64,000 bases of DNA, from NCBI RefSeq assembly GCF_002214545.1, contig NZ_CP015105.1:1736001-1800000 (forward strand). The letters run 5' to 3'. The DNA comes from Thermococcus thioreducens (GTDB taxonomy: Archaea > Methanobacteriota_B > Thermococci > Thermococcales > Thermococcaceae). Under the pieces are notes generated by a model. It saw only the letters and a list, made by a program, of their open reading frames with translations, did not search any database and was not told where the DNA came from. Positions within the stretch are counted from its first letter, which is position 1, and every line of letters starts with the position of its first letter. The translations under genes and the position numbers were made by a program. Positions 24,421 to 32,875 of this stretch are shown piece by piece.

Positions 24421-25795
24421 AGGTTACTACCCGAAGGAAGTTGGAGAAGAGCTGGCGAGGACGGGTAAGGATGCCCCAACGATGAGAGAGATTGCCAGAA
24501 GAGCAGAGCAGCAGGATCCACGCGGCCCTTACGGGTTGGACTCTAAGGAAACCCCCCAGTACACCTCAATTGGAAAGGGCGACAGCATAAAGATAGGCAA
24601 AAAGGCCGACGGTTCAGATGTGGCGAGCAGGCATGCGATCCTCTTCGCCGGAAATGCAAACAGAAGAAGGCACTGGAACAATCTCCAGAGGATGTACGAT
24701 GCCCTCAAGAAGCAGGGCTTCACCGACGGGGACATAATAGCCCTGGCTGGAAATGGAAAAACGATGCCCAACGGTACGAATGTGCCGAGTTATGTGGACG
24801 GACCCGGAACCAAAAAGGCCCTCTACGAGGCGATTGTGAACGTCAGCAAAAAGATGAACAAAAACGAGCAGCTGGTGTTCTGGGTTTCCGACCACGGGAA
24901 CAGGGAGAGAATAGAGAATTCGCTGATAAAGTCCATACTCGACCCCGTGAGACAGCCCGTCCCCCCAAAGCGAACGGCTAAAAGGCCGGGACAGATTTCG
25001 TGGGACCTGGATGAGGAGTTTTTGAAGGTCGTAAAGCTTGACCCGAACAACCAGCCCTACGTGAGCATACTCGTGGAGGCGACGCCGGAGGTTGCGGAGT
25101 ACGGGGAAAAGATGTTCAGGAACATAGTGCTCTATATGAACGGGCAAATGCTGGAGCTAACAATGGTGGAGCCCATTATTGCCTATGACGATGAGCCGGA
25201 CCTGGATGCCTTTGAGCTCGTCTACTACGTGGACGAGGGGCTTCTCACTCAGGAGAACCTCATCGAGGTCGCGTGGCTGGGAGAACCAGAGGAGTTCATC
25301 AAGTACTCCATAACCGGGCTCATGATAAGCACGGGGGGCGTGAACGAGTTTGAGTACCCCGGAGACGAGGACGCTCCACGCTACGAGCCGACACTCTTTG
25401 ACCGCCTAAGGGATTACGTGGACGTTTACAACGAAAACCTGGGAGAAATGCCTGGATTCATCGGAATGCTGGCCGGCAACGAGAGGATTGCGCTGGAGAT
25501 TGCCCTGGATAACAGCAGCGTTCTGAACATCGGCGTCGTAACGTCCGAGGGCAGAATAACCGAGTTTTCGGAGGGCAAACTCGAAGACCCGACCCTGAGG
25601 GTGTGGACCGACGAGAGCACAGTCAACGCCATTCTTGACTCAGATGACCCGGCGGGAAGTGCGTTCTATGCCCTCAAGCGCGGATACATCAGGTACTCTG
25701 GTGTTGGGACAATAAAGAAGCTCAGGGTTGCAGGGGTAAAGGTCATCATAAGGATTTACCGCATCGCCGAAGTTATGGGGGATATCGTGGGGTGA
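24362..25795 (+). CDS. Secreted caspase/legumain-like protein, second part (His half and SCP2-like tail)
   Basis: About 460 codons continue the frame above. First comes the end of the Cys half (ARRAEQQDP ... KETPQYTSIGKG). Then comes the other half of a caspase-like fold: ASRHAILFAGNA strand, helix LQRMYDALKKQGF, GTNVPSYVDGPGTKKALYEAI and LVFWVSDHGN with the expected His at residue 178. Then follow a beta-rich domain (200-330) and an SCP2-like domain at the end (360-475; SEGKLEDPTLRVWTDE). In a joined protein the order is Cys before His, the reverse of the usual order, suggesting circular permutation. The ATG at 24362 is probably not a real start. Confidence 0.75.
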   Translation: MDTPLQAGRRWQKEGLKKPEGYYPKEVGEELARTGKDAPTMREIARRAEQQDPRGPYGLDSKETPQYTSIGKGDSIKIGKKADGSDVASRHAILFAGNANRRRHWNNLQRMYDALKKQGFTDGDIIALAGNGKTMPNGTNVPSYVDGPGTKKALYEAIVNVSKKMNKNEQLVFWVSDHGNRERIENSLIKSILDPVRQPVPPKRTAKRPGQISWDLDEEFLKVVKLDPNNQPYVSILVEATPEVAEYGEKMFRNIVLYMNGQMLELTMVEPIIAYDDEPDLDAFELVYYVDEGLLTQENLIEVAWLGEPEEFIKYSITGLMISTGGVNEFEYPGDEDAPRYEPTLFDRLRDYVDVYNENLGEMPGFIGMLAGNERIALEIALDNSSVLNIGVVTSEGRITEFSEGKLEDPTLRVWTDESTVNAILDSDDPAGSAFYALKRGYIRYSGVGTIKKLRVAGVKVIIRIYRIAEVMGDIVG

Positions 25796-25797
25796 GG

Positions 25798-27066
25798 CTA
25801 CAGCTCCAGCCCCGCCCCCTCGTTGACCTTCCTCCAGCTCCGCCCAAAGAAGAAGGGAAGCTTTCCGGGCTTTACGATCTTCTCCCACCTTTCGAGGAGC
25901 TTAGCCTCCTCCCTGAAGGCCCACTCCGTCAGAGCTCTCATATCCTCGGGAGTTTTCTCAATCTCCCGCGCCCTTTCTATTATCTCGGCCTGCAGTCTGT
26001 CCCTCTCGCGGGCGAAGTCCTCGATGTGGCTCCGGTAGTTCGTCAGGAACCTCCTGTGGAAGGCCTCGAAGCGCCACCAGTAGGTCTCGGGGTCGTATTT
26101 GTCCATTGGGGTTTTTCCGAGGTCCGGAAGACCGCCCTCTAAGCTCACCGGCTTGAAGATGCTCAGGCAGGGGTTTGAGGTGCCAGTGAACCAGTGGATG
26201 CCCTTCCCAAGCTCGGAAACCTGGGAAGAAGCAGTCTGAGACGGCCTCGTTAAGCCCCCGTAGTGCATGCAGATGTCCCTCATCGAGCCCTTCTCCGGGC
26301 GGTAGGGCTCAGAGGAGTGGGAGCGCAGAAGGGACATCATGTATTCGAGCGTTATCTTGCCCGCCCTCTCCTTTAGTTTCGCCAGCGTGAAGGCCCTCCT
26401 CTCCCTGCCCCGGGCGAAGTGGGTGTAAAACCTGTCCGAGAAGTGTTTCGCGAAGCTGAAGGATCCATTTCTCGCGAGGGCCTCTATTCCTTCCGACGCC
26501 ATGTCCCAGTCATTCCCAATCGTGAGGGCGTTGGATATAGAATAGACTCCCTCGATTTTCTTTGCCGCCCATTCCTTTCCGACCGTCTCAAGAACCCACG
26601 CCTCCTTTGGGTCGGCTATTACGAAGGAGCTGAAGTAGTAGAGCCCGTGGCTTTTGCTCCCGTTTCCACCCTGTAAGCCATCCTCAACGATACCGGTTAT
26701 GAACTCCAAAGCCTCTTTCGCGCTCTTCGTCCGTTCAAGGGCGAGGCGTATCATGTCCATTCCGGTTATCCCCTTCTCAGGCACCCTGACCTTCGTGAAG
26801 ACCGCTGTGTTGCCTATCGCCAGCTCGAACTCGTTCACGCCCATCTCTGCCCCCCACATCCACCAGGGGCGGGAGAGTATCACCGCGTAGGTCTCCTTCA
26901 CCTGCGGAAAGTCCACGTAGGTTAACCTGACCATCTCCTCCCTGTGCCTGATCCTCGGTATAAGCTCAAGTATCTGAGCCTCGTTCGGCTCGCGGTCGCT
27001 GTTCTTGGCGAAGAGAGTTATTCCCTCCTCGGTGGCCTCGGGAGTGGCCACGAGAATATCGCACAT
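25798..27066 (-). CDS. C69/secernin-family N-terminal-nucleophile hydrolase
   Basis: A 422-residue protein whose sequence begins MCDILVATPEATEEG; Cys2 becomes the N-terminal nucleophile after Met removal in the C69 peptidase/secernin family. The family core NSDREPNEAQ and WWMWGAEMGVNEFELAIGNTAVFT are typical. Family members are dipeptidases or of unknown activity, so 'peptidase C69-like' is as far as one can go. The gene ends 2 bp from the end of the caspase-like gene on the other strand. A TATA-like ATTATATG (about 27092-27100) and GGTGGAAGT before the ATG support the start. Confidence 0.82.
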   Translation of the reverse strand: MCDILVATPEATEEGITLFAKNSDREPNEAQILELIPRIRHREEMVRLTYVDFPQVKETYAVILSRPWWMWGAEMGVNEFELAIGNTAVFTKVRVPEKGITGMDMIRLALERTKSAKEALEFITGIVEDGLQGGNGSKSHGLYYFSSFVIADPKEAWVLETVGKEWAAKKIEGVYSISNALTIGNDWDMASEGIEALARNGSFSFAKHFSDRFYTHFARGRERRAFTLAKLKERAGKITLEYMMSLLRSHSSEPYRPEKGSMRDICMHYGGLTRPSQTASSQVSELGKGIHWFTGTSNPCLSIFKPVSLEGGLPDLGKTPMDKYDPETYWWRFEAFHRRFLTNYRSHIEDFARERDRLQAEIIERAREIEKTPEDMRALTEWAFREEAKLLERWEKIVKPGKLPFFFGRSWRKVNEGAGLEL

Positions 27067-27168
27067 ACTTCCACCCGTGAACTTTTTGGAGAGAACATAT
27101 AATAGGCTTTCCCCGTGGGAAATACCAACAATATATTCCCAACGCTCCTACAAAACAGATTACGGGAT

Positions 27169-27777
27169 TCAGAGTGCATTCGGCGGGCCGTTTATGGATA
27201 CCCTCCCCCCTTCTATCTCAAATTCACAGAAGCCTGTGCTTCCTTTTGGAGATTTCTTTACACGCATTACAAGGGTCACTTTAAAGCCCTTTACTATTTC
27301 AGTGATATCGAGGATGTGTGTGGCGAGGTTCTCAAACACGGCCATGTCCCTTTCGTCCACATTGCGCTTGTCCACAGTCATGATCAGGATAATCTTTTTC
27401 TTCTGGACGGTGCTGACGGGGTCCTCCATGAACATGAAAACCGCCTCTCTGGGACGGAGAAGGAAGAGGACATCGAGGCGGATGGCGACCAAAACCGAGC
27501 CTTCCGGAAGCTCTCTGATGTGGTGAAGTATTTCATAAAGGCGCTCTGCGTGGACATCCTCTCCCAGAACCATCACTTCGGTACCCTCGGCGGGAAGGAC
27601 TCTTTTTTCTGATGCCCCCTTTGGGAGAATTATGGAGACGTTCCTTTTTTCCCTGTTATTCAAAATGACCTCTGAAAGCAACTCGACCCCGAGGCTTCCC
27701 ACGGTCTCTATAAGGAAAACATCACCTTCCCTGACCTCACCCATAACCCTGTCGAGTTTAGGGACACCCAGGAGCAT
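27169..27777 (-). CDS. RecA-fold KaiC-like protein lacking Walker A
   Basis: A 202-residue RecA/KaiC-like protein: MLLGVPKLDRVMGEVREGDVFLIETVG, then helix and LPEGSVLVAIRLDVLFLLRPREAVFMFMEDP. A Walker A lysine motif is not visible at the expected position (IETVGSLGVELL), so ATP binding is unlikely. It follows a canonical KaiC-like ATPase with a 4-bp gap, suggesting an active/inactive pair. A second degenerate relative is at 54615. Role unknown. Confidence 0.7.
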   Translation of the reverse strand: MLLGVPKLDRVMGEVREGDVFLIETVGSLGVELLSEVILNNREKRNVSIILPKGASEKRVLPAEGTEVMVLGEDVHAERLYEILHHIRELPEGSVLVAIRLDVLFLLRPREAVFMFMEDPVSTVQKKKIILIMTVDKRNVDERDMAVFENLATHILDITEIVKGFKVTLVMRVKKSPKGSTGFCEFEIEGGRVSINGPPNAL

Positions 27778-27781
27778 GAAA

Positions 27782-28498
27782 TCACCTTGCGTAAAGGCTC
27801 TCAGAAGAATACACCTCTATCCCCCTGCTGGTAAAGCCGTATGGCCTTATGTCTTCATCAAATGCACTGCCCCTGAACTTGAGGATCTGTATTCCCCTTA
27901 CGGCCCGCCCCTTGACGCCGTACCTTCTAAGTTCGATCACACCGCTGGTAAGGTAGTCCTCCACGTCGGGAGTCCCGCCCAAAATGCTTGAGGTTATTAT
28001 GACCGTCACATCGTGGTGCATAAATACCTTCAGGAACTCCAGGAACGCCTTCCGGTACTCAAGCTCATTCTTTGCGGTAAGTCTCAGCATTGTTATGGGA
28101 TCCACAGCGACCCTGCGGATGTTGTTCTCGCGTATTTTTTCCTCCACTGCGGCGGACAGTCTTTCAAAGCCCTGGGCAAATTTTTCATAGTATACATCCT
28201 CGAATATATGCGTCTTTTTGCCCACAGGGGTCGCGTCAATCCCGTGGAAAAGGGGATCGTCCAGGCGAAAACCAAACGCCCGCATGTCCCTCTCAATAAG
28301 GGCAAGGGGCTCCTCAAAGGTTATGTAGAGCACGTTTTCTCCGTTTCTCACCCCTTCCATAAGGAACTGAATGGAAAGGGTCGTCTTTCCGAGCCCGGGT
28401 TCTCCCCTAACGAGGTACGCCCTTCCAGAGATTACCCCGCCGTTCAACATCTTGTCAAGCCCGGGTATCCCCGTGGATACCCTCTCAACATCCACCAC
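27782..28498 (-). CDS. KaiC-domain ATPase
   Basis: A 238-residue single KaiC domain: GIPGLDKMLNGGV, Walker A GEPGLGKTT (32-40), a Walker B-like RRVAVDPIT, and TSSILGGTPDVEDYLTSGVIEL, all typical of archaeal KaiC-like proteins, whose tasks in archaea include signalling (not the circadian clock). The start is GTG (28498, or 28495) after GGTGG. A TATA-like TTTATATATG (28528-28537) is upstream. Transcribed with the degenerate partner at 27169-27777. Confidence 0.88.
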   Translation of the reverse strand: MVDVERVSTGIPGLDKMLNGGVISGRAYLVRGEPGLGKTTLSIQFLMEGVRNGENVLYITFEEPLALIERDMRAFGFRLDDPLFHGIDATPVGKKTHIFEDVYYEKFAQGFERLSAAVEEKIRENNIRRVAVDPITMLRLTAKNELEYRKAFLEFLKVFMHHDVTVIITSSILGGTPDVEDYLTSGVIELRRYGVKGRAVRGIQILKFRGSAFDEDIRPYGFTSRGIEVYSSESLYAR

Positions 28499-28595
28499 TA
28501 ACCACCGGAGGGGTTTTCTATATTGTCATATATAAAGATTTTCCAGCCCATATAAAAATTTCAACGTCTCTCTATCGAATTCTGTTCAAAAGCAT

Positions 28596-29129
28596 TCACA
28601 AAACTATGCACTCCAGTGGAACTTTTTTCACAATGCGCACATTCCTCCCGGCTTTGTAGACCATCAGGCCCCTTTTTCTCAGACACTCGGCATCTATAAT
28701 TAAAATAACAACGTCCATCCCGTGCCTCCTGCCGGTTTCGAGGGCATCTTCCCTGCTCGTGCTCAGGTGAACGAACTGCCTCTCCATCGGCTTCAAGCCC
28801 TCCCTCAGAATCCGCTCAAGGTTCCTCCTCGGCGTGCCGTGGTAGAGGACTCTTGACTCCCTGTCATCCTCGTGGTTGAGCTTGACTTCAAAGCTGTGGC
28901 CGTAGCGGGCACGGATTTTGTTTCCTCTAATCTCGTAGAGCCCCTTCGGATCATTCTCAACAATCTCCCTTACGAACTCCTCCGTAACGCCTGGATAGAC
29001 CGTCCGGAGCACCCTGATTAACTCGTCAATAGGGACGAAGCCCTCTACGTCCGGCTTGAGCCCGAACTCCTCTGGAGAATGCCGCAGAATGTATGCCATC
29101 AGCCTGCTGACCTTAACCCTCGACGGCAT
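28596..29129 (-). CDS. kptA: RNA 2'-phosphotransferase (Tpt1/KptA)
   Basis: A 177-residue Tpt1/KptA protein, which removes 2'-phosphates from RNA using NAD+. The N-terminal [17 protein letters not shown] winged-helix segment (Arg/His active-site residues) and the C-terminal ADP-ribosyltransferase-like domain with [18 protein letters not shown] and [10 protein letters not shown] are diagnostic. Located downstream of the large membrane gene. In archaea its natural RNA substrate is not established because they ligate tRNA by another route. Confidence 0.93.
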   Translation of the reverse strand: MPSRVKVSRLMAYILRHSPEEFGLKPDVEGFVPIDELIRVLRTVYPGVTEEFVREIVENDPKGLYEIRGNKIRARYGHSFEVKLNHEDDRESRVLYHGTPRRNLERILREGLKPMERQFVHLSTSREDALETGRRHGMDVVILIIDAECLRKRGLMVYKAGRNVRIVKKVPLECIVL

Positions 29130-29162
29130 GGAGAAAAGTTGGGAATGAAAAATAAAAAAACC

Positions 29163-30908
29163 TCACGGCAGTTCTATTACCGCCCACACCGGCCTGTGGT
29201 CTGACACTAGGACGTCGCAGAGGCAGCCGTAGTCCTTCACCTCAGCCGGCCAGTCCTTTTTGAGCAGGATGTAGTCGATGTCCTCCCTGTCAACCACCCC
29301 GTTGCGCTCCCAGAGGAAGGTGTAGGGCGGCCTCTCGGAGAAAGCGTCGCGGTAGTCGCGGGTGAGTATCTCTATGGCCCTCTCGTCCGGCTCGGCGTTG
29401 GTGTCGCCGGCTATTATCTGAGCCACCGGTGAGCCCTCGGCGAACTTAAGTAACTCCTCCGCCTGCATCGCCCTTTCCTCCTCGCTGAGCCCCATGTGGA
29501 CGTTCACTATGGTAAGCCCAAGCTCATCTATGGAGACCTTCTGGGCCGGCCTCGCCTGGCCGACACTCTCAAGGTTGAGCTCGCCAACGGTATTCATGTG
29601 CCAGTGTGAGAAGACCGCTATACCGTAGGTTCCCTCAACGGCCGGCTTGTACTCGTAGGCGTAGCCGAGGTGGGCCGAGACGAAGAGGGGCACGTCCTGG
29701 TAGGCGTTTGCGATCATCCCGCCGACAACTTCCTGGCCAAGCCAGATGTCAGGCCTCTGCTCTGACAGGAGATTAACCAGTTCGTAGCCGTTGAAGGTTC
29801 CGTCGTAGGGGCCGAAACCCTGGTGGACGTTGTAGGTCCAGATCAGGACGTCTTTCTTAGCGTTCGCATAAACAGGCCCCGCATTGAAGAGCGCCAGAAC
29901 GATGACAGAGGCAATGGTGAGGCCGGCGAGGGGGCCGGCTATCTCCCTTGCGCTTGGAAGGCTCACCCCGACGTTCTTCCCATAGGCACTGAGGGCGTAA
30001 ATTACCGAGGTAGCCAGGATAAGGGCCTCAAGCCTGTCCTCCATAAAAGGTAGACCGATGTCCCTGCCCACGTAGGCGCCTATCGCGAGCGTAGCAACGA
30101 GGAACAGATAGAATGCCCCGATGACTCCCCCTCTGCTCCCCTTCGCGCTCTCAACGAGGGCGATGGCTGAGGCCAAGGCTATGGGCAGGCCGACCAGAGA
30201 GAAGGGCTTGAGGAATAGCGTCGCCGAGCCGATTATCAGGAGCGCCATCGCGACCGTCGGCTTCCTCGCCAGGTGCGGGCCGAGCAGAATCGCCAAGGCC
30301 ACGAGGAGGGAGAAGCCGATGAACTCCGGGAGGTAATAGACGGTCATTCCCGAGTAGCGCATCACCGCGTTGGGGTAGATGAGCCCGAGCTCGATGAGAG
30401 CGGCGAAAGCGTAGAGGCCGAAGCCCGGCTTCTTGAGCGTTCCAGGCTCGTTCCAGAGGGCGTAGGCCCCCAGGAACAGGAAGAGCGCCAGGATAACCCT
30501 CGTGTACGGAAAGTCAGCCGGCTCGGCACCGACAGCCAGGACGCGGAGGCTCAGGTCAGCGACGAGCCCCATGGTCAGATACTTCACGTCCAGCTCCTTG
30601 ACGAGCGCAAGGGCCACCGGCAAGGCAAAAGCCGCTACGAGGTGCGTGTATTCGGTCGCATCGGTTATCAGGACGGCTGTTGCGTAGGCCGCTGTTAGGG
30701 CTGCGCCGGCTTTTCTGCTCATCCTTCCGACGAGGAACGCAGCGATAAGGAGCATGAGGATTCCAAGCCCGGATGGAAAGCTCATCCCGTAGAAGAAAGT
30801 CTTTTCAAGGCTTGAGTATGCCCCCGCCACAAAGATTCGGAGGGATGAAGCCAGCAGGACGCCGGTTCCGAGGCCAAGCAGTATCCTATTCCGCTCATCG
30901 ATCTTCAT
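29163..30908 (-). CDS. Polytopic membrane protein with C-terminal endonuclease/exonuclease/phosphatase domain
   Basis: A 581-residue protein. Residues 1-340 hold about ten membrane helices; residues 345-581 form an EEP-fold domain (TYNVHQGFG, WLGQEVV, GIAVFSHWHMN, IVNVHMGLS, IIAGDTNAEPDE, DYILLKK, VLVSDHRPVW), with the Asp/His metal and catalytic residues of the family. The EEP domain would face out or into the cell, which is not determined. The eukaryotic PGAP2IP/CWH43 proteins have a similar layout and act on GPI lipid, so a phosphodiesterase or lipid role is an inference. It precedes kptA by 33 bp. Confidence 0.8.
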   Translation of the reverse strand: MKIDERNRILLGLGTGVLLASSLRIFVAGAYSSLEKTFFYGMSFPSGLGILMLLIAAFLVGRMSRKAGAALTAAYATAVLITDATEYTHLVAAFALPVALALVKELDVKYLTMGLVADLSLRVLAVGAEPADFPYTRVILALFLFLGAYALWNEPGTLKKPGFGLYAFAALIELGLIYPNAVMRYSGMTVYYLPEFIGFSLLVALAILLGPHLARKPTVAMALLIIGSATLFLKPFSLVGLPIALASAIALVESAKGSRGGVIGAFYLFLVATLAIGAYVGRDIGLPFMEDRLEALILATSVIYALSAYGKNVGVSLPSAREIAGPLAGLTIASVIVLALFNAGPVYANAKKDVLIWTYNVHQGFGPYDGTFNGYELVNLLSEQRPDIWLGQEVVGGMIANAYQDVPLFVSAHLGYAYEYKPAVEGTYGIAVFSHWHMNTVGELNLESVGQARPAQKVSIDELGLTIVNVHMGLSEEERAMQAEELLKFAEGSPVAQIIAGDTNAEPDERAIEILTRDYRDAFSERPPYTFLWERNGVVDREDIDYILLKKDWPAEVKDYGCLCDVLVSDHRPVWAVIELP

Positions 30909-30976
30909 ACCATCACCTAACCCCCAAGTTCACGGGGGTGAACTTAAAGTTTGCTGAAAATTGGAGAGAAAAGCCA

Positions 30977-32296
30977 TCAGCGGAGCCTTCTAAGGGCCAT
31001 CTCGGCGGCGATGCTTATCGGGTCGATGGTCGGGCTCACCGGTGGGGCGTAGGCTGTTTCGAGGTAAACGACGTCCTCCACCGTTGCATCCTCCTGGGCT
31101 AAAGCAGAGAGGGTCATTATCCTGCCCCACACCCTTTCCCCACCGACTATCTGGGCGCCGATGAGCTTTCTATCTGACTTCCTGAAGATGACCTTGACCG
31201 TTATGGGCTTTCCGCCGGGGTAGTACTCGGGCTTCGTTGAGCCCTTGAACCTGCCGACGGCTATCTCGATGCCCGCTTTCTTGGCCCTCTCCTCTGTTAT
31301 TCCGAAGGTGCCTATTTCGAGGCCGAAGAGCTCTGTAATGGCTGTGTTGAAGACCGGCTTAAATGAGACGTCTTTTCCGGCTATGTGCTCCGCTGCAACC
31401 TTTGCCATCCTCACAGCTGAAGTTCCGAGCTGGCTGAGCGTCCTTTCTCCGGTTACAGCATCTATCACCTCGGCGCAGTCGCCTATCGCGTAGATGTCAG
31501 GGTCGCTGGTCTGGAGGTGCTCGTTGACGACTATGCCCCAGTGCACGTCGAGGCCGGCCGCCTTTGCGAGGTCGACGTTTGCCCTGACGCCAGTGGCGAC
31601 GAGGACGAGGTCAGCCGGAACCTCCTCGTCGCCTATTCTAACAGCCCTGACCGGACTGCCAATTATCTCGCTGACCCCAACGCCGAAGCGGAAGGAAACT
31701 CCGTTGGCTTCCATCTCCCTCTGGACGAGCTTGGCGGTATCTTTGTCAAGCATCGCCGGCATTAGGCGATCCATAAGCTCAACGACCAGAACCCCCATGC
31801 CGAGCTTCGCGAAGGCCTCGGCCCCTTCGAGGCCGATTAGGCCGGCCCCGATTACAACGGCTTTCTTCGGCTTCCTCTCGGCGATGTATGCCTTTATCTC
31901 CCTCACGTCGTCGAGGCTCTTGAGCGTGAAAACCCCCTCGTTCTCGACGCCCTTTATCGGGGGGACGAATGCCTTCGAACCAACTGCCAAAACAAGCTTG
32001 TCGTAAGGGACTTCGCCCTTGTCGGTTATGACGACCTTCCTCCCGCGGTCTATGGATTTGACCTCCGTTCCGAGCATGAGCTGGATTTTCTGCCTCTCGT
32101 AGAACTCGTTCGGGAAGACGATGACATCTTCGGGCTTCTCGATGGTTCCGCTTATCACGTGCGGCAAAGCGCATGGTGAATACTGCATCGTTGGTTCCTT
32201 TCCGATGACGATGATTTCGGCCTTCCTGTCGAGCTTGCGCATGAACAGCGCGAAGTTGCTTCCGGCTGTTCCAGAACCCACAACGACGATTTTCAT
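30977..32296 (-). CDS. CoA-disulfide reductase / NAD(P)H oxidoreductase
   Basis: A 439-residue flavoenzyme of the NADH oxidase/CoA disulfide reductase family. FAD motif VVVGSGTAGSNFALFMRKL, active-site Cys in MQYSPCALPHVISG, NAD(P)H Rossmann VVIGAGLIGLEGAEAF and the C-terminal dimerisation domain. The Pyrococcus enzyme of this type reduces CoA disulfide and elemental sulfur (Nsr-type). The start at 32296 follows GGTGGTG; an upstream start is possible. Just 5' lies AACCGAAGGTT, which contains half of the SurR consensus, but the spacing is not right. Confidence 0.88.
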   Translation of the reverse strand: MKIVVVGSGTAGSNFALFMRKLDRKAEIIVIGKEPTMQYSPCALPHVISGTIEKPEDVIVFPNEFYERQKIQLMLGTEVKSIDRGRKVVITDKGEVPYDKLVLAVGSKAFVPPIKGVENEGVFTLKSLDDVREIKAYIAERKPKKAVVIGAGLIGLEGAEAFAKLGMGVLVVELMDRLMPAMLDKDTAKLVQREMEANGVSFRFGVGVSEIIGSPVRAVRIGDEEVPADLVLVATGVRANVDLAKAAGLDVHWGIVVNEHLQTSDPDIYAIGDCAEVIDAVTGERTLSQLGTSAVRMAKVAAEHIAGKDVSFKPVFNTAITELFGLEIGTFGITEERAKKAGIEIAVGRFKGSTKPEYYPGGKPITVKVIFRKSDRKLIGAQIVGGERVWGRIMTLSALAQEDATVEDVVYLETAYAPPVSPTIDPISIAAEMALRRLR

Positions 32297-32356
32297 GAGC
32301 ACCACCGGAGGGAGAAGGGCGAGGAGGTATAAAAAGTTGGCTTTAACCGAAGGTTG

Positions 32357-32623
32357 TCAGCGGTACGCCCTTTCGCGGGGTTCAACCTTCAAGATAACAA
32401 CGGTATCCTCGTCCCAGTGAACGGTGTAGAGAACCCGATAGCTGCCAAGCCTAACGCGATACGCTCTGTCCGAACCGCGCATCTTCTTAACGTCGAAGCT
32501 TTCCACCGGAACCGGGTTGATTTTTAGTGCCTCCACGAGCTCGGCAAAACGATTTAGGTGGGCTGGAGGAAGGTTTCTTATTCCTTTCTCGGCATTTTTG
32601 CCGATGATTACTCTAAAGCTCAT
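32357..32623 (-). CDS. RelE/ParE-family toxin
   Basis: An 88-residue RelE-superfamily toxin: KNAEKGIRNLPPAHLNRFAELVEAL, KKMRGSDRAYRVRLGSYRVLYTV and ILKVEPRERAYR. RelE toxins cut mRNA at the ribosome. The start overlaps the end of the antitoxin gene by 4 bp, the usual module layout. The putative catalytic Arg/Tyr residues (R in GSYRV, R and Y at the end) are retained, so an active toxin is likely. Confidence 0.85.
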   Translation of the reverse strand: MSFRVIIGKNAEKGIRNLPPAHLNRFAELVEALKINPVPVESFDVKKMRGSDRAYRVRLGSYRVLYTVHWDEDTVVILKVEPRERAYR

Positions 32624-32829
32624 AGGCCGAGCTCCTTCTTTAGCTCTTCCCAGTCTTTTCCGCTCTCAAGTGCTTCCCTTTCGAGTGCCTCGATTTCCTC
32701 AGGGCTCTCACCCTCTTCCTCCTCAACGAGCCTCGCCTTGAGCATGAGGAGGGCCTTTTCCATCTCGTCGAGCCTCTTCTTCATCTCGCGGATATCGTAG
32801 AGGAGAACGTTTATCGGGTCGGATTCCAT
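32620..32829 (-). CDS. Antitoxin of the RelE module
   Basis: A 69-residue acidic, helical protein (MESDPINVLLYDIREMKKRLDEMEKALLML; Glu-rich tail) with the composition of Thermococcales RelB-like antitoxins. It precedes and overlaps the RelE gene. No DNA-binding domain is evident, so autoregulation may be indirect. First gene of the pair. Confidence 0.75.
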   Translation of the reverse strand: MESDPINVLLYDIREMKKRLDEMEKALLMLKARLVEEEEGESPEEIEALEREALESGKDWEELKKELGL

Positions 32830-32875
32830 GCTCCCACCGTTTCCAACTATGTGCCGGAAATATAAAAGGATTGAG

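Noticed and set aside
32340-32360. SurR site upstream of CoA-disulfide reductase
   Set aside because: AAC-N5-GTT is present but the GTT-N3-AAC part has the wrong spacing (N6), so the match is incomplete.
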